Source of the DNA: an uncultured Flammeovirgaceae bacterium
GTDB taxonomy: Bacteria > Bacteroidota > Bacteroidia > Cytophagales > Cyclobacteriaceae
DNA: 13,175 nucleotides
Direction of reading: 5' to 3'
NCBI GenBank assembly: GCA_937138955.1
Contig: CAKZPJ010000708.1
Span: 1-13,175 of the forward strand
Shown: positions 1-6,628 of the stretch, piece by piece
Layout: each line of letters opens with the position of its first letter
Numbering within the stretch: position 1 is the stretch's first letter
Notes under the pieces: generated by a model
Databases searched by the model: none
What the model saw: the letters and a program-made list of their open reading frames with translations, nothing else
Told to the model about the DNA's origin: nothing
Translations under genes and position numbers: made by a program

Positions 1-1
1 C

Positions 2-1153
2 TTATTTGAGGTTTTTGACAACTCAGGGTGCGCCGATAGTACGGCTACGTTTAACACTTTTGCCGGAGGTGCTTTTCCGATCGCAACCTTATCAGAGGTT
101 GAGGTCTTAGACGAAACCAGCATTCGCGTAGTCTACAGTTTACCCGACGAAAATGTCAGTTATCAGCTTCAAGTGACTCAGGAAGACGGAAGTACGACTG
201 CTAACTATCCACTAACTCCTGGCTCTACTGAAATAACTATTGAGCAAGGCGATTGGAACACCCGCGAGAATTATTACTGTATGTCAGTAGTGGCAGTAGA
301 CCCTTGCGAGCCCGCGAACAGTGTTTCTTCTAACGAACTTTGCACCATTGCTTTGCAAGCTACTGCGGAAGATTTGCAAAATAACCTGAGCTGGCAAACT
401 GAATCAGGTTTGTTTGATCAGTATCTGATCTTTCGGGATGATGAACTTTTGGTTACGTCTGTTCTTACCAGCTACGAAGATGCAGACGTAGTTTGTCAGC
501 AGCCTTATCTTTACCAAGTAGTTGCCAGCGATGGAGTAGGAACGAGCCGATCCGAAGCTATTTCTCTCACGGCTATCAGTACTACCGTACCGGAAGCACT
601 TCCCAATCTTACCGCAGGATTGCAGGACGTATCAATTACGCTGACGTGGCTGGAAAGGGCTGATGTGCAGCAGTACTATATTTATCGGACTCAAGCAGAG
701 GTAGCAACAGTTCGCTATGATTCTATCGCACCCGATGCGCTAACATTACCCTATGAAGACTCTGATGTGGAAATTGACCAAGAGTATTGTTATCAGGTGA
801 GCTATCTTGATGAGTGCGGAAATGAGTCCGTACTGAGTGAAGAGGTATGCCAGCAAGTGCCAGCTCGAGCGCAGGTATATTTCCCCAATGCTTTTACTCC
901 TAATGGCGATGGCCTGAACGATATATTTCTATATAAAGCATCCCTGCTAGAATCAATCACTTTCCAGGTCTTTAATCGCTGGGGAGAACTGATGTTTCAA
1001 ACCAGTCAGCTCGATGTAGGCTGGGATGGTACGTACAATGGCGGCTTAGCTCCTCAAGGTACCTATATTTATTTATTAGACGTGACGGATCAACTCGGAA
1101 ACCAGTTTTCTGAGAACGGTAAAGTTGTTTTGTTGAATCCTAATATCCGCTAA
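2..1153 (+). CDS. T9SS type B (gliding motility-associated) sorting-domain protein, 3' part
   Basis: The frame is open from base 2, so the gene starts left of the window; 383 residues are visible. The last ~92 residues form the CHU_C / type B sorting domain of the type IX secretion system: it opens with YFPNAFTPNGDGLND, continues with FNRWGELMFQ and GWDGTYNG, and ends in a GTYIYLLDV beta-strand region followed by a short tail. Upstream are two or three fibronectin type III-like segments, each ending in a Tyr-x-Tyr-x-Val strand (for example YQVVASDG and YCYQVSYLDECG), with several cysteines. In this family the domain directs export across the outer membrane and release or attachment at the cell surface; adhesion or matrix function is an inference from the repeats. 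The internal GTG at 173 is not taken as the start, because the coding-like frame continues before it. No T-rich terminator follows; a hairpin lies at 1190-1217. Confidence 0.93.
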   Translation, partial: LFEVFDNSGCADSTATFNTFAGGAFPIATLSEVEVLDETSIRVVYSLPDENVSYQLQVTQEDGSTTANYPLTPGSTEITIEQGDWNTRENYYCMSVVAVDPCEPANSVSSNELCTIALQATAEDLQNNLSWQTESGLFDQYLIFRDDELLVTSVLTSYEDADVVCQQPYLYQVVASDGVGTSRSEAISLTAISTTVPEALPNLTAGLQDVSITLTWLERADVQQYYIYRTQAEVATVRYDSIAPDALTLPYEDSDVEIDQEYCYQVSYLDECGNESVLSEEVCQQVPARAQVYFPNAFTPNGDGLNDIFLYKASLLESITFQVFNRWGELMFQTSQLDVGWDGTYNGGLAPQGTYIYLLDVTDQLGNQFSENGKVVLLNPNIR

Positions 1154-1189
1154 ATAAGAACATCCTGACCCACTTCTCCGTTTAACCAG

Positions 1190-1217
1190 TACCCGTCTCA
1201 AAATTTTGGTGACGGTA
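1190..1217. repeat. hairpin in gap downstream of the T9SS protein
   Basis: The arms TACCCGTC (1190-1197) and GACGGTA (1211-1217) pair over 7 bp with one bulged C, around a 13-base AT-rich loop that contains the palindrome CAAAATTTTG. No T-run follows, so it does not look like a normal intrinsic terminator. It may still be a 3'-end structure for the gene on its left or part of a composite intergenic repeat with the palindrome at 1241-1261. Confidence 0.35.
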
Positions 1218-1240
1218 TAACTATCAATTATCCACTGTCA

Positions 1241-1261
1241 CCCCGAAATTGATCCGGGGTT
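1241..1261. repeat. REP-like intergenic palindrome
   Basis: The arms ACCCCG and CGGGGT flank a short AT-rich centre. The block reads like the 'GTCACCCCGAA...CGGGGT' palindromic units that I recall as scattered between genes in many bacterial genomes, including Bacteroidota. It is GC-rich in an AT-rich gap and lies about 13 bases before the ybaB start codon, so it would sit in that gene's 5' leader. Assignment as a dispersed repeat is an inference, since only one copy is in this window. Confidence 0.4.
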
Positions 1262-1274
1262 CAATTAGTACGCT

Positions 1275-1607
1275 ATGTTTGATATGAACAAAATGATGGA
1301 GAAGGTGAAAGAGGTGCAGGAGAAAATGAAAGAAGCTCAGGAAAAGCTAGGAGACGTAACCGCTACCGGGGAATCAGGAGCAGGATTAGTGAAGGCTACC
1401 GTGAATGGCAAAAAGCAGGTTATCAACCTGGAGATAGACAATGACCTGATTAAGCCCGAAGACAAAGAGGTGATGCAGGATTTGGTTATTGCTGCGGTTA
1501 ACAAAGCATTGGAAGAAGTAGATGCCAAAGCCAAAGAAACTATGAAGCAGTCAACCGATGGTTTTATTCCCAATATTCCAGGTTTTGATTTAGGGAATTT
1601 CACCTAA
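1275..1607 (+). CDS. YbaB/EbfC family nucleoid-associated protein
   Basis: The product is 110 residues, normal for this family of small DNA-binding proteins that form homodimers and coat the nucleoid. The N-terminus (residues 1-26) is a charged helix rich in Met, Lys, Glu and Gln (KVKEVQEKMKEAQEKL). It is followed by the family core with GESGAGLVKATVNGKKQVINLEID (broken at residues 32-55), LIKPEDKEVMQDLVIAAVNKAL and a Met/Gly/Pro-rich tail (FIPNIPGFDLG). ATG at 1275 gives the usual MFDMNKMMEK start; an ATG at 1284 would remove only three residues. In many bacteria ybaB lies between dnaX and recR; here it is separated from both, with a secreted protein before it and a glycosyltransferase after it, so it is probably transcribed alone. 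The REP-like palindrome is within its leader. Confidence 0.93.
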   Translation: MFDMNKMMEKVKEVQEKMKEAQEKLGDVTATGESGAGLVKATVNGKKQVINLEIDNDLIKPEDKEVMQDLVIAAVNKALEEVDAKAKETMKQSTDGFIPNIPGFDLGNFT

Positions 1608-1763
1608 CGAAAGAATTTCTGAAGGCGAAAATAGTTGGCGAGGGGCTGGAAGCATGGAGCAACAGGGAAGTTGGGAATGTGAAATAAAAAATGAAACTAC
1701 GGTCTATAAACTATCGACTGTGTACTATTAGCTATGCAGTAATTCAATAATTAAACAATTTAC

Positions 1764-2870
1764 ATGGAGCCAGCGGCGGTTGTTATTCTAAACTACAATG
1801 GAGTTCACTTCCTAGAGCAGTTTCTTCCCAGTGTAGTGTCGTACAGCCAAGGGCATCGTATTGTGGTTGCCGATAACGCTTCTACCGATTCCTCGGTTGC
1901 GTTTCTGAAAGAACATTACCCATCAATAGAAGTATTTGTCTTTACTGAAAATTATGGCTTTGCCGAAGGCTACAATCAAGCACTAGATCGTATCGATAAT
2001 ACCTACAGTATTTTACTAAACTCAGATGCTGAAGTTACGCCCAACTGGATTGAACCTGTACTTAAGCTGATGGAACAAGATGCTTCTATTGCTGCCTGTC
2101 AGCCTAAAGTTCGAGCCTACCATCAGAAAAATTATTTTGAATATGCCGGAGCTGCCGGAGGCTATATTGATGCCTTGGCCTATCCATTTTGCCGAGGAAG
2201 GATTCTGAATATTACGGAAGAGGATATGGGACAATACGATAGCGTAGTACCGATCTTTTGGGCTACGGGAGCTTGTTTTTTCGTTCGTACCGAAGTATAC
2301 AAGTCGCTGGGCGGCTTAGACCGTAGCTTTTTCGCTCATATGGAAGAAATTGACCTTTGCTGGCGGATGCACCGAGCTGGGTATCAATTGTACTGTCAAC
2401 CAGCTAGTTTAGTATACCACGTAGGCGGAGGAACCATGCCCGTTAGTAATCCTCGGAAAACTTATCTAAATTTCCGAAACAGCACCGTGATGCTTTACAA
2501 AAATGAACCAGTTATCCAATTGCTATGGAAGTTACCCGCTAAATTGGGCTTAGATTTACTAGCAGCCTTGGTTTTTTTTGGTCAGCGAAAACCACATGAT
2601 GCTTGGGCTGTACTTCGGGCTATCCGAGGTTTTTTCGAAAATATATCAAAGTGGAAAAGAATATCTGGAAAGCAAGTTATATCTGGCAATAGACACCCTT
2701 CGCTACAAATGGCTGGGGCATTAGTGTTTGCCCGATATGTGTTAAAAAAAAAATATTTTCAGAACCTAGCTTTTGCCCAACAGGTTAATAGTACCAAACC
2801 GGATTACGGCTTTTCCGAAGGTGATACCGGAAGTTCATCCAAAAAGCAATACCAAGATACAAAAGAATAG
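1764..2870 (+). CDS. glycosyltransferase family 2, rhamnosyltransferase-like
   Basis: The product is a 368-residue GT-A fold enzyme expected to transfer a sugar from a nucleotide-sugar donor during surface polysaccharide or glycan synthesis at the cytoplasmic face of the inner membrane. Visible family features are VVILNYNG (6-13), VVADNASTD (34-42), ENYGFAEGYN (62-71), the metal-binding LLNSDAEV (84-91), the loop GACFFVR (169-175) and EEIDLCWRMHRAGY (194-207), which resemble WbbL-type rhamnosyltransferases. Donor and acceptor cannot be read from sequence. A weakly hydrophobic stretch near 256-273 may touch the membrane. The last 29 codons overlap a PspC gene on the other strand, and the tail there is hydrophilic and unlike a conserved domain. 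The gene carries T8 (2572-2579) and A10 (2744-2753) runs. No other polysaccharide gene is adjacent. Confidence 0.92.
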   Translation: MEPAAVVILNYNGVHFLEQFLPSVVSYSQGHRIVVADNASTDSSVAFLKEHYPSIEVFVFTENYGFAEGYNQALDRIDNTYSILLNSDAEVTPNWIEPVLKLMEQDASIAACQPKVRAYHQKNYFEYAGAAGGYIDALAYPFCRGRILNITEEDMGQYDSVVPIFWATGACFFVRTEVYKSLGGLDRSFFAHMEEIDLCWRMHRAGYQLYCQPASLVYHVGGGTMPVSNPRKTYLNFRNSTVMLYKNEPVIQLLWKLPAKLGLDLLAALVFFGQRKPHDAWAVLRAIRGFFENISKWKRISGKQVISGNRHPSLQMAGALVFARYVLKKKYFQNLAFAQQVNSTKPDYGFSEGDTGSSSKKQYQDTKE

Positions 2871-3003
2871 GAGAGCCAAAGGTTAAAAAAGAAGCATAAA
2901 TAAAATACATTCGAATGGTAGCCGTTGGAATATCCATTTTGCTGCCAATCTTATTACAAACCCCGAAAGCTTGTTTTTCCAAAAAATACTGCAATTTTCT
3001 CAT
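2785..3003 (-). CDS. PspC domain membrane protein (small Bacteroidota type)
   Basis: The product is 72 residues and matches the short stand-alone PspC proteins common in Bacteroidota. It starts MRKLQYFLEKQAFGVCNKIG (1-20), then has a predicted amphipathic stretch SKMDIPTATIRMYFIYASFL and one strong membrane segment at about residues 33-56 (FIYASFL...GSPILLYLGIAFWMN), ending in a basic tail with RNPVW. PspC proteins sit in the inner membrane and in other phyla take part in the envelope stress response; the role of this short form is not established. The ATG at 3001-3003 gives the family's usual start. It is divergent from the lipoprotein gene at 3142 and its last 86 bases run antiparallel to the end of the glycosyltransferase gene. 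Confidence 0.85.
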   Translation of the reverse strand: MRKLQYFLEKQAFGVCNKIGSKMDIPTATIRMYFIYASFLTFGSPILLYLGIAFWMNFRYHLRKSRNPVWYY

Positions 3004-3081
3004 AATCTTTTAAACTTAGAGCAAACAAATATTGTTCTCAACTGGTTCTTAAAAGCATAATTTAACTATTTTTTCGCCAAA

Positions 3082-3113
3082 ATTGTAATATTGTTAATAT
3101 CATTCTATTTTCG
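3082..3113 (+). promoter_or_regulatory. candidate Bacteroidota-type promoter of the TPR/OmpA lipoprotein
   Basis: ATTG at 3082-3085 is followed after 20 bases by TATTTTCG at 3106-3113. This matches the phylum pattern of a -33 TTG and a -7 TAnnTTTG with one mismatch. Transcription would start near 3119-3121, leaving a leader of about 20 bases before the ATG at 3142. There is no Shine-Dalgarno sequence in that leader, as is usual for the phylum. Confidence 0.42.
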
Positions 3114-3141
3114 CGACAAAGACTAACCAAATTTTTATCTT

Positions 3142-4941
3142 ATGAATAAACTTAAATCACTACTACTAACAGCCATACTCTTCAACTTCCTGGTTTTTAC
3201 CGGATGTAATTCTTTAAAAAAGATGGTGAAGATGGCGGAAGAGCAAAATCTTACTGTTGAGCCGTCGCCCCTAGAACTGCAGGGTAATACGGTGAGCTTC
3301 ACCATGAGTGCTAAGCTGCCAGTAAAAATGCTGAAAAAAGACAAGATTTATACTTTAAACACTTTCTACCAATACGGCGACGAGCGAGTTGATGTAGGAA
3401 GTGTAGAGTTTCGGGCGGCTGACTTCCCCAACGGAGCAGAACAGGAGCCTGAACAAAGTCAAGAATTTTCTTTTGACTATGCCGGCGAGGCAATGGATAA
3501 CGGGATGTTGATGGTTCAGGGAGTAGCTTCTGACCCTAATTCCGATAAAACTGCTGAAACCCCCGAAATGCAAGTAGCCGAAGGGTTGATTGTAACCCAG
3601 AAATTGGTGGAAGCACCGCGCTACGTTTCTTACGGGAATCATGGCTATAATAACCAAGAGGAACTGATTCCTACCAACGTTAACTTTTTCTTCCCTCAAG
3701 GGAGTTCGGTACTACGCCGCTCGGAAGTTCGCAGTGACCGTGGAGATCGTTTCAGTAATTTTGTTGCTGAAAAGAACGTGACTCGTTCCGTAACCATTAC
3801 CGGTACTCACTCACCAGAGGGTTCTGAGCGTGTTAATGCTAATCTTTCGGAAGATCGTGCTGGTCGGATTGAAGAGTATTATCGCGAGCAAATGGATCGT
3901 TATGACTACCAAGGATCAGCAGAATCTATTGAGTTTATCCTGAAGCCTGTGGTTGAAGATTGGGGTCAATTCCGTGATTCGCTACAAAACTACGATGGAA
4001 TCTCTTCCAGTGAGAAAAGTGAGTATAACAGTATTATCAACGGAGCTGGATCATTTGAAGAGAAAGAAGATCAGTTACACCAATTACCTACTTATCGTAA
4101 AGTGTTTGCTGATATATATCCTAAGTTACGTACTGCTCAGACCAATATACTGACGGTGATGGATAAGAAAACCGATTCGCAGATTGCTACTTTCGCTAAG
4201 CAAATTTCTAGTGGGTCTTACAGCACGGATTCTTTGTCGGAAGAAGAATTGATGTACGCAGCGACATTAACTCCTAGCTTAGACGAAAAACAAGGCATAT
4301 ACGAAAAAGCAGTAGAAAGCAATGATAGCTGGGCAGCTCGCAACAACCTGGGAGCGGTTTATATTGCTACCGCAATGGACGCAAGCGAATCAGAGATGAG
4401 CGATATGCTGGATGAAGCAGTTACTAACTTAGAACAATCCGTACGGATGAAGGATAATGCAGAAGCTCATGCCAACTTAGCGTTAGTATACGCTGCACGT
4501 GGCGATAATGAACGGGCGAAGCAAGAAATTGATAAAGCCAACGGCATGGAACCTTCTGAGCAGGATGCTCGTGCTGGTATGAACGGAGTGCGTGGTGCGA
4601 TTCAGATTATGAATGGCGAGTATCAAGAAGCAGTTTCTACCCTATCTAATGCTGGCGAGGCTGCTGAAAACTCTTTCAATCTTGGACTTGCTCAAGTACT
4701 AACTGATAACTACGAAAATGCAATCACTAGCTTTGAAGAGGCTCTGAATATGGAAAGCGGTATGGCTAAGGCTCAATATGGTATTGCCATCGCTAATGCT
4801 TACCTGCAAAATGAGAGTGGCATGACTGAAGCTTTAAGCGCTGCTGTGCAGGGTGATCCTAGTCTACGTGAACATGCTCTTAATGACCTGGTATTTACCA
4901 ACTACAAAGAGTCTGAAGCATTCCGAAATGCACTTCAGTAA
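3142..4941 (+). CDS. outer-membrane-type lipoprotein with OmpA-like segment and C-terminal TPRs
   Basis: The product has 599 residues. A signal peptide with hydrophobic core LLLTAILFNFLVF ends in the lipobox FTGC with Cys22 as the lipidated residue. The residues after Cys (NSLKK) carry no acidic export signal, so a periplasm-facing location is likelier than the surface. A beta-rich domain spans roughly 35-155. Residues ~178-250 look OmpA-like: NFFFPQGSSVLR, then VTITGTHSPEGSERVNANLS (218-237) and EDRAGRIEEYY, the pattern of the peptidoglycan-binding fold. From ~365 to 575 there are TPR-like helices with alternating Ala, Leu and Tyr (for example NNLGAVYIATA, AHANLALVYAARGDNERA, NLGLAQVLTDNYENAI). 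The likely role is envelope scaffolding or peptidoglycan-linked assembly; no specific function is known to me. It is a single-gene unit with its own promoter candidate and a strong terminator at 4962-4992. Confidence 0.85.
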   Translation: MNKLKSLLLTAILFNFLVFTGCNSLKKMVKMAEEQNLTVEPSPLELQGNTVSFTMSAKLPVKMLKKDKIYTLNTFYQYGDERVDVGSVEFRAADFPNGAEQEPEQSQEFSFDYAGEAMDNGMLMVQGVASDPNSDKTAETPEMQVAEGLIVTQKLVEAPRYVSYGNHGYNNQEELIPTNVNFFFPQGSSVLRRSEVRSDRGDRFSNFVAEKNVTRSVTITGTHSPEGSERVNANLSEDRAGRIEEYYREQMDRYDYQGSAESIEFILKPVVEDWGQFRDSLQNYDGISSSEKSEYNSIINGAGSFEEKEDQLHQLPTYRKVFADIYPKLRTAQTNILTVMDKKTDSQIATFAKQISSGSYSTDSLSEEELMYAATLTPSLDEKQGIYEKAVESNDSWAARNNLGAVYIATAMDASESEMSDMLDEAVTNLEQSVRMKDNAEAHANLALVYAARGDNERAKQEIDKANGMEPSEQDARAGMNGVRGAIQIMNGEYQEAVSTLSNAGEAAENSFNLGLAQVLTDNYENAITSFEEALNMESGMAKAQYGIAIANAYLQNESGMTEALSAAVQGDPSLREHALNDLVFTNYKESEAFRNALQ

Positions 4942-4961
4942 TTGTTGATACATTAAAATCT

Positions 4962-4992
4962 GAGCCTTCCTCCTTGAGGAGGGCTTTTTTTT
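4962..4992 (+). terminator. intrinsic terminator after the lipoprotein gene
   Basis: The stem CCTCC / GGAGG has a TTGA loop, extended by AGC / GCT with a three-base bulge, and is followed directly by eight T residues (4985-4992). It lies 21 bases after the lipoprotein stop codon and ends only 24 bases before the pdhB start, so it may also limit transcription into pdhB. Confidence 0.88.
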
Positions 4993-5016
4993 ACTCAAAA
5001 AAGTAATTTCCTGATA

Positions 5017-5997
5017 ATGAGAGAAATCCAGTTTCGTGAAGCGCTGAATGAAGCTATGAGCGAAGAAATGCGTCGCGATGAAAACGTTTTTTTAATAGGT
5101 GAGGAAGTAGCCGAATACAATGGTGCTTATAAAGTAAGTCAAGGCATGCTTGATGAATTTGGCGAGAAACGAGTGATTGACACTCCTATTTCCGAGTTAG
5201 CATTCACTGGTATCGGTATTGGTGCCGCAATGAACGGCTTGCGACCCATTGTTGAATTTATGACCTATAATTTTTCGCTGGTGGCCATTGATCAGATCAT
5301 TAATGGTGCTGCGAAAATTCTTTCTATGTCCGGTGGACAGTACCACGCTCCTATTGTTTTTCGTGGACCAACGGGCAATGCTGGGCAATTAGGCCAGCAG
5401 CACTCCCAGAATTTTGATAGCTGGTACGCCAATACCCCTGGGCTCAAAGTAGTGGTACCCAGCAATCCTAAAGATGCGAAAGGTCTGCTAAAATCATCGG
5501 TACGTGATGAAGATCCGGTTATTTTTATGGAGTCTGAGCTGATGTATAGCGATAAAGGGGAGGTGCCAGAAGATGATGATCTACTGATTCCTATTGGCAA
5601 AGCTGATGTAGTAAGAGAAGGAGCGGATGTAACGATTGTCTCTTTTGGGAAGGTGATGAAAGTAGCGCTAGAAGCGGCAGAAGAATTACAAAAGGACGAT
5701 ATTTCGGCAGAAGTGATTGACCTTCGTACTATTCGCCCCATAGATTACGAAGCAGTAGTAGACTCAGTGAAGAAAACTAATCGGCTAGTAATTGTAGAAG
5801 AAGCCTGGCCACTGGGTAATATTTCTACGGAAATAACTTACCACATCCAACGTCATGCTTTTGACTATCTAGATGCGCCCATCCGCCGCATCAATAACTG
5901 GGATACTTCATTACACTACGCTCCTACGCTGATTGAAGTAATTTTGCCTAACGTGAAAAAGACGCTACAAGCGTGTAAAGATGTGTTGTATATCTGA
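5017..5997 (+). CDS. pdhB: pyruvate dehydrogenase complex E1 component, beta subunit
   Basis: The product is 326 residues, the normal length for the E1 beta subunit. With E1 alpha it forms the thiamine diphosphate-dependent heterotetramer that decarboxylates pyruvate and passes the acetyl group to the E2 lipoyl domain in the cytoplasm. Visible features are LIGEEVAEYNGAYKVSQG (26-43), the cofactor-activating glutamate in TPISELAF (Glu60), the core FMTYNF and QIINGAAK (92-100), the active-site histidine in GQLGQQHSQ (His129), and the transketolase C-terminal domain with VIDLRTIRPID (233-243) and VIVEEAW (258-264). E1 alpha and E2 are not adjacent, so the complex is encoded at more than one locus. 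A branched-chain or acetoin E1 beta is possible but less likely. The stop is TGA followed by C, and an ORF continues in the same frame two codons later. Confidence 0.92.
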   Translation: MREIQFREALNEAMSEEMRRDENVFLIGEEVAEYNGAYKVSQGMLDEFGEKRVIDTPISELAFTGIGIGAAMNGLRPIVEFMTYNFSLVAIDQIINGAAKILSMSGGQYHAPIVFRGPTGNAGQLGQQHSQNFDSWYANTPGLKVVVPSNPKDAKGLLKSSVRDEDPVIFMESELMYSDKGEVPEDDDLLIPIGKADVVREGADVTIVSFGKVMKVALEAAEELQKDDISAEVIDLRTIRPIDYEAVVDSVKKTNRLVIVEEAWPLGNISTEITYHIQRHAFDYLDAPIRRINNWDTSLHYAPTLIEVILPNVKKTLQACKDVLYI

Positions 5998-6003
5998 CCT
6001 TGG

Positions 6004-6240
6004 ATGCAGTATGGAAAAATATATTTAGCGAAAGGGAGCAACCATTATGAGAATGGTCTAGTAATTAATAATGTTTTGTATCAGATAGTATTAAAGCCTA
6101 AACATGCAGAGCATTTTATGGATACCTTCCTGAGTAATACTGATCATGATGTAAGACCCAGAGATGTACTGAGGCTTTTGAAAAGATCAATAATATGGTC
6201 AACTAGAACCTTCAAAAGGGCTATATATCGCGTTGGGTAA
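6004..6240 (+). CDS. small protein of unknown function directly behind pdhB
   Basis: This 78-residue frame starts six bases after the pdhB stop, in the same reading frame. I recognise no family. The N-terminal half mixes Tyr, Leu, Val and Asn (GLVINNVLYQIVL), and the C-terminal half is basic (RPRDVLRLLKRS, RTFKRAIYRVG), giving a positively charged tail. Six of its seven arginine codons are AGA or AGG, whereas pdhB and the other neighbours use almost only CGN, so the composition is unlike its surroundings. This could mean recent acquisition, an orphan gene or a non-coding frame. The short spacing suggests translation coupled to pdhB if it is real. It has no signal peptide or clear membrane segment. 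Confidence 0.45.
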   Translation: MQYGKIYLAKGSNHYENGLVINNVLYQIVLKPKHAEHFMDTFLSNTDHDVRPRDVLRLLKRSIIWSTRTFKRAIYRVG

Positions 6241-6256
6241 ACATAATAATTCAGTG

Positions 6257-6276
6257 TACACTATGTATTTAGTGTA
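6257..6276. repeat. inverted repeat between the two small ORFs
   Basis: TACACTA (6257-6263) and TAGTGTA (6270-6276) are perfect 7-base inverted arms around a 6-base spacer TGTATT. It lies 64 bases before the second small ORF. There is no T-run behind it, so an operator or a weak RNA hairpin are the options; neither is proven. Confidence 0.3.
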
Positions 6277-6340
6277 GAATCAAATCATGTATACTTGATA
6301 ACTTCTTTCCGTTGTAATCGCTGGGATTTATTAAAAGAGT

Positions 6341-6628
6341 ATGAAAAATACAAAGACAAACACAACTTACGTTGATCCAATATTGTACAAAGAAGGTTTT
6401 TTTGAGGATGAACACGAATACGAAAGTACCGTAGAAAAAACTATAAAGTTACTGAAAAATGACTCGGAAGGTCCAGTAACCTCTGATAGTGACCCAAATT
6501 ATATCGGAAAAAACTTCGTCAGTGATGTTGACACGTTAGTTCAGCAAAAGAAGATAACCCCGGAGTTAGCCACCCTTTTGAAGAAGATGACAGATTGGAT
6601 GACTACCTTTCCTCCCACTAGAAAATAA
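6341..6628 (+). CDS. small acidic protein of unknown function
   Basis: The product is 95 residues and I recognise no family. The N-terminal 50 residues are charged and probably flexible (DPILYKEGFFEDEHEYES, then VEKTIKLLKND). The C-terminal part has a likely helical stretch, VDTLVQQKKITPELATLLKK, followed by MTDWMTTFPPT. No signal peptide, membrane segment or catalytic motif is visible. The gene is preceded by a 100-base AT-rich gap and has no Shine-Dalgarno sequence. It ends 7 bases from the stop of ffh on the opposite strand. Its single arginine codon is AGA, as in the small ORF upstream. It is likely a real but lineage-restricted gene; the alternative is a decayed remnant. Confidence 0.55.
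   Translation: MKNTKTNTTYVDPILYKEGFFEDEHEYESTVEKTIKLLKNDSEGPVTSDSDPNYIGKNFVSDVDTLVQQKKITPELATLLKKMTDWMTTFPPTRK

Noticed and set aside
173..175. GTG as the start of the first gene
   Set aside because: The same frame is open and protein-like back to base 2, so the real start lies outside the window.
2428..2442. Exact shared string GGAGGAACCATGCCC in the glycosyltransferase and the Wza-like gene (near 12537)
   Set aside because: Both encode Gly-Gly-Thr-Met-Pro in unrelated proteins, so it is a codon-level coincidence and not a repeat or start signal.
5292..5741. 149-codon minus-strand frame inside pdhB
   Set aside because: It is fully antisense to a well-conserved enzyme and gives a Ser-rich product typical of a shadow frame.
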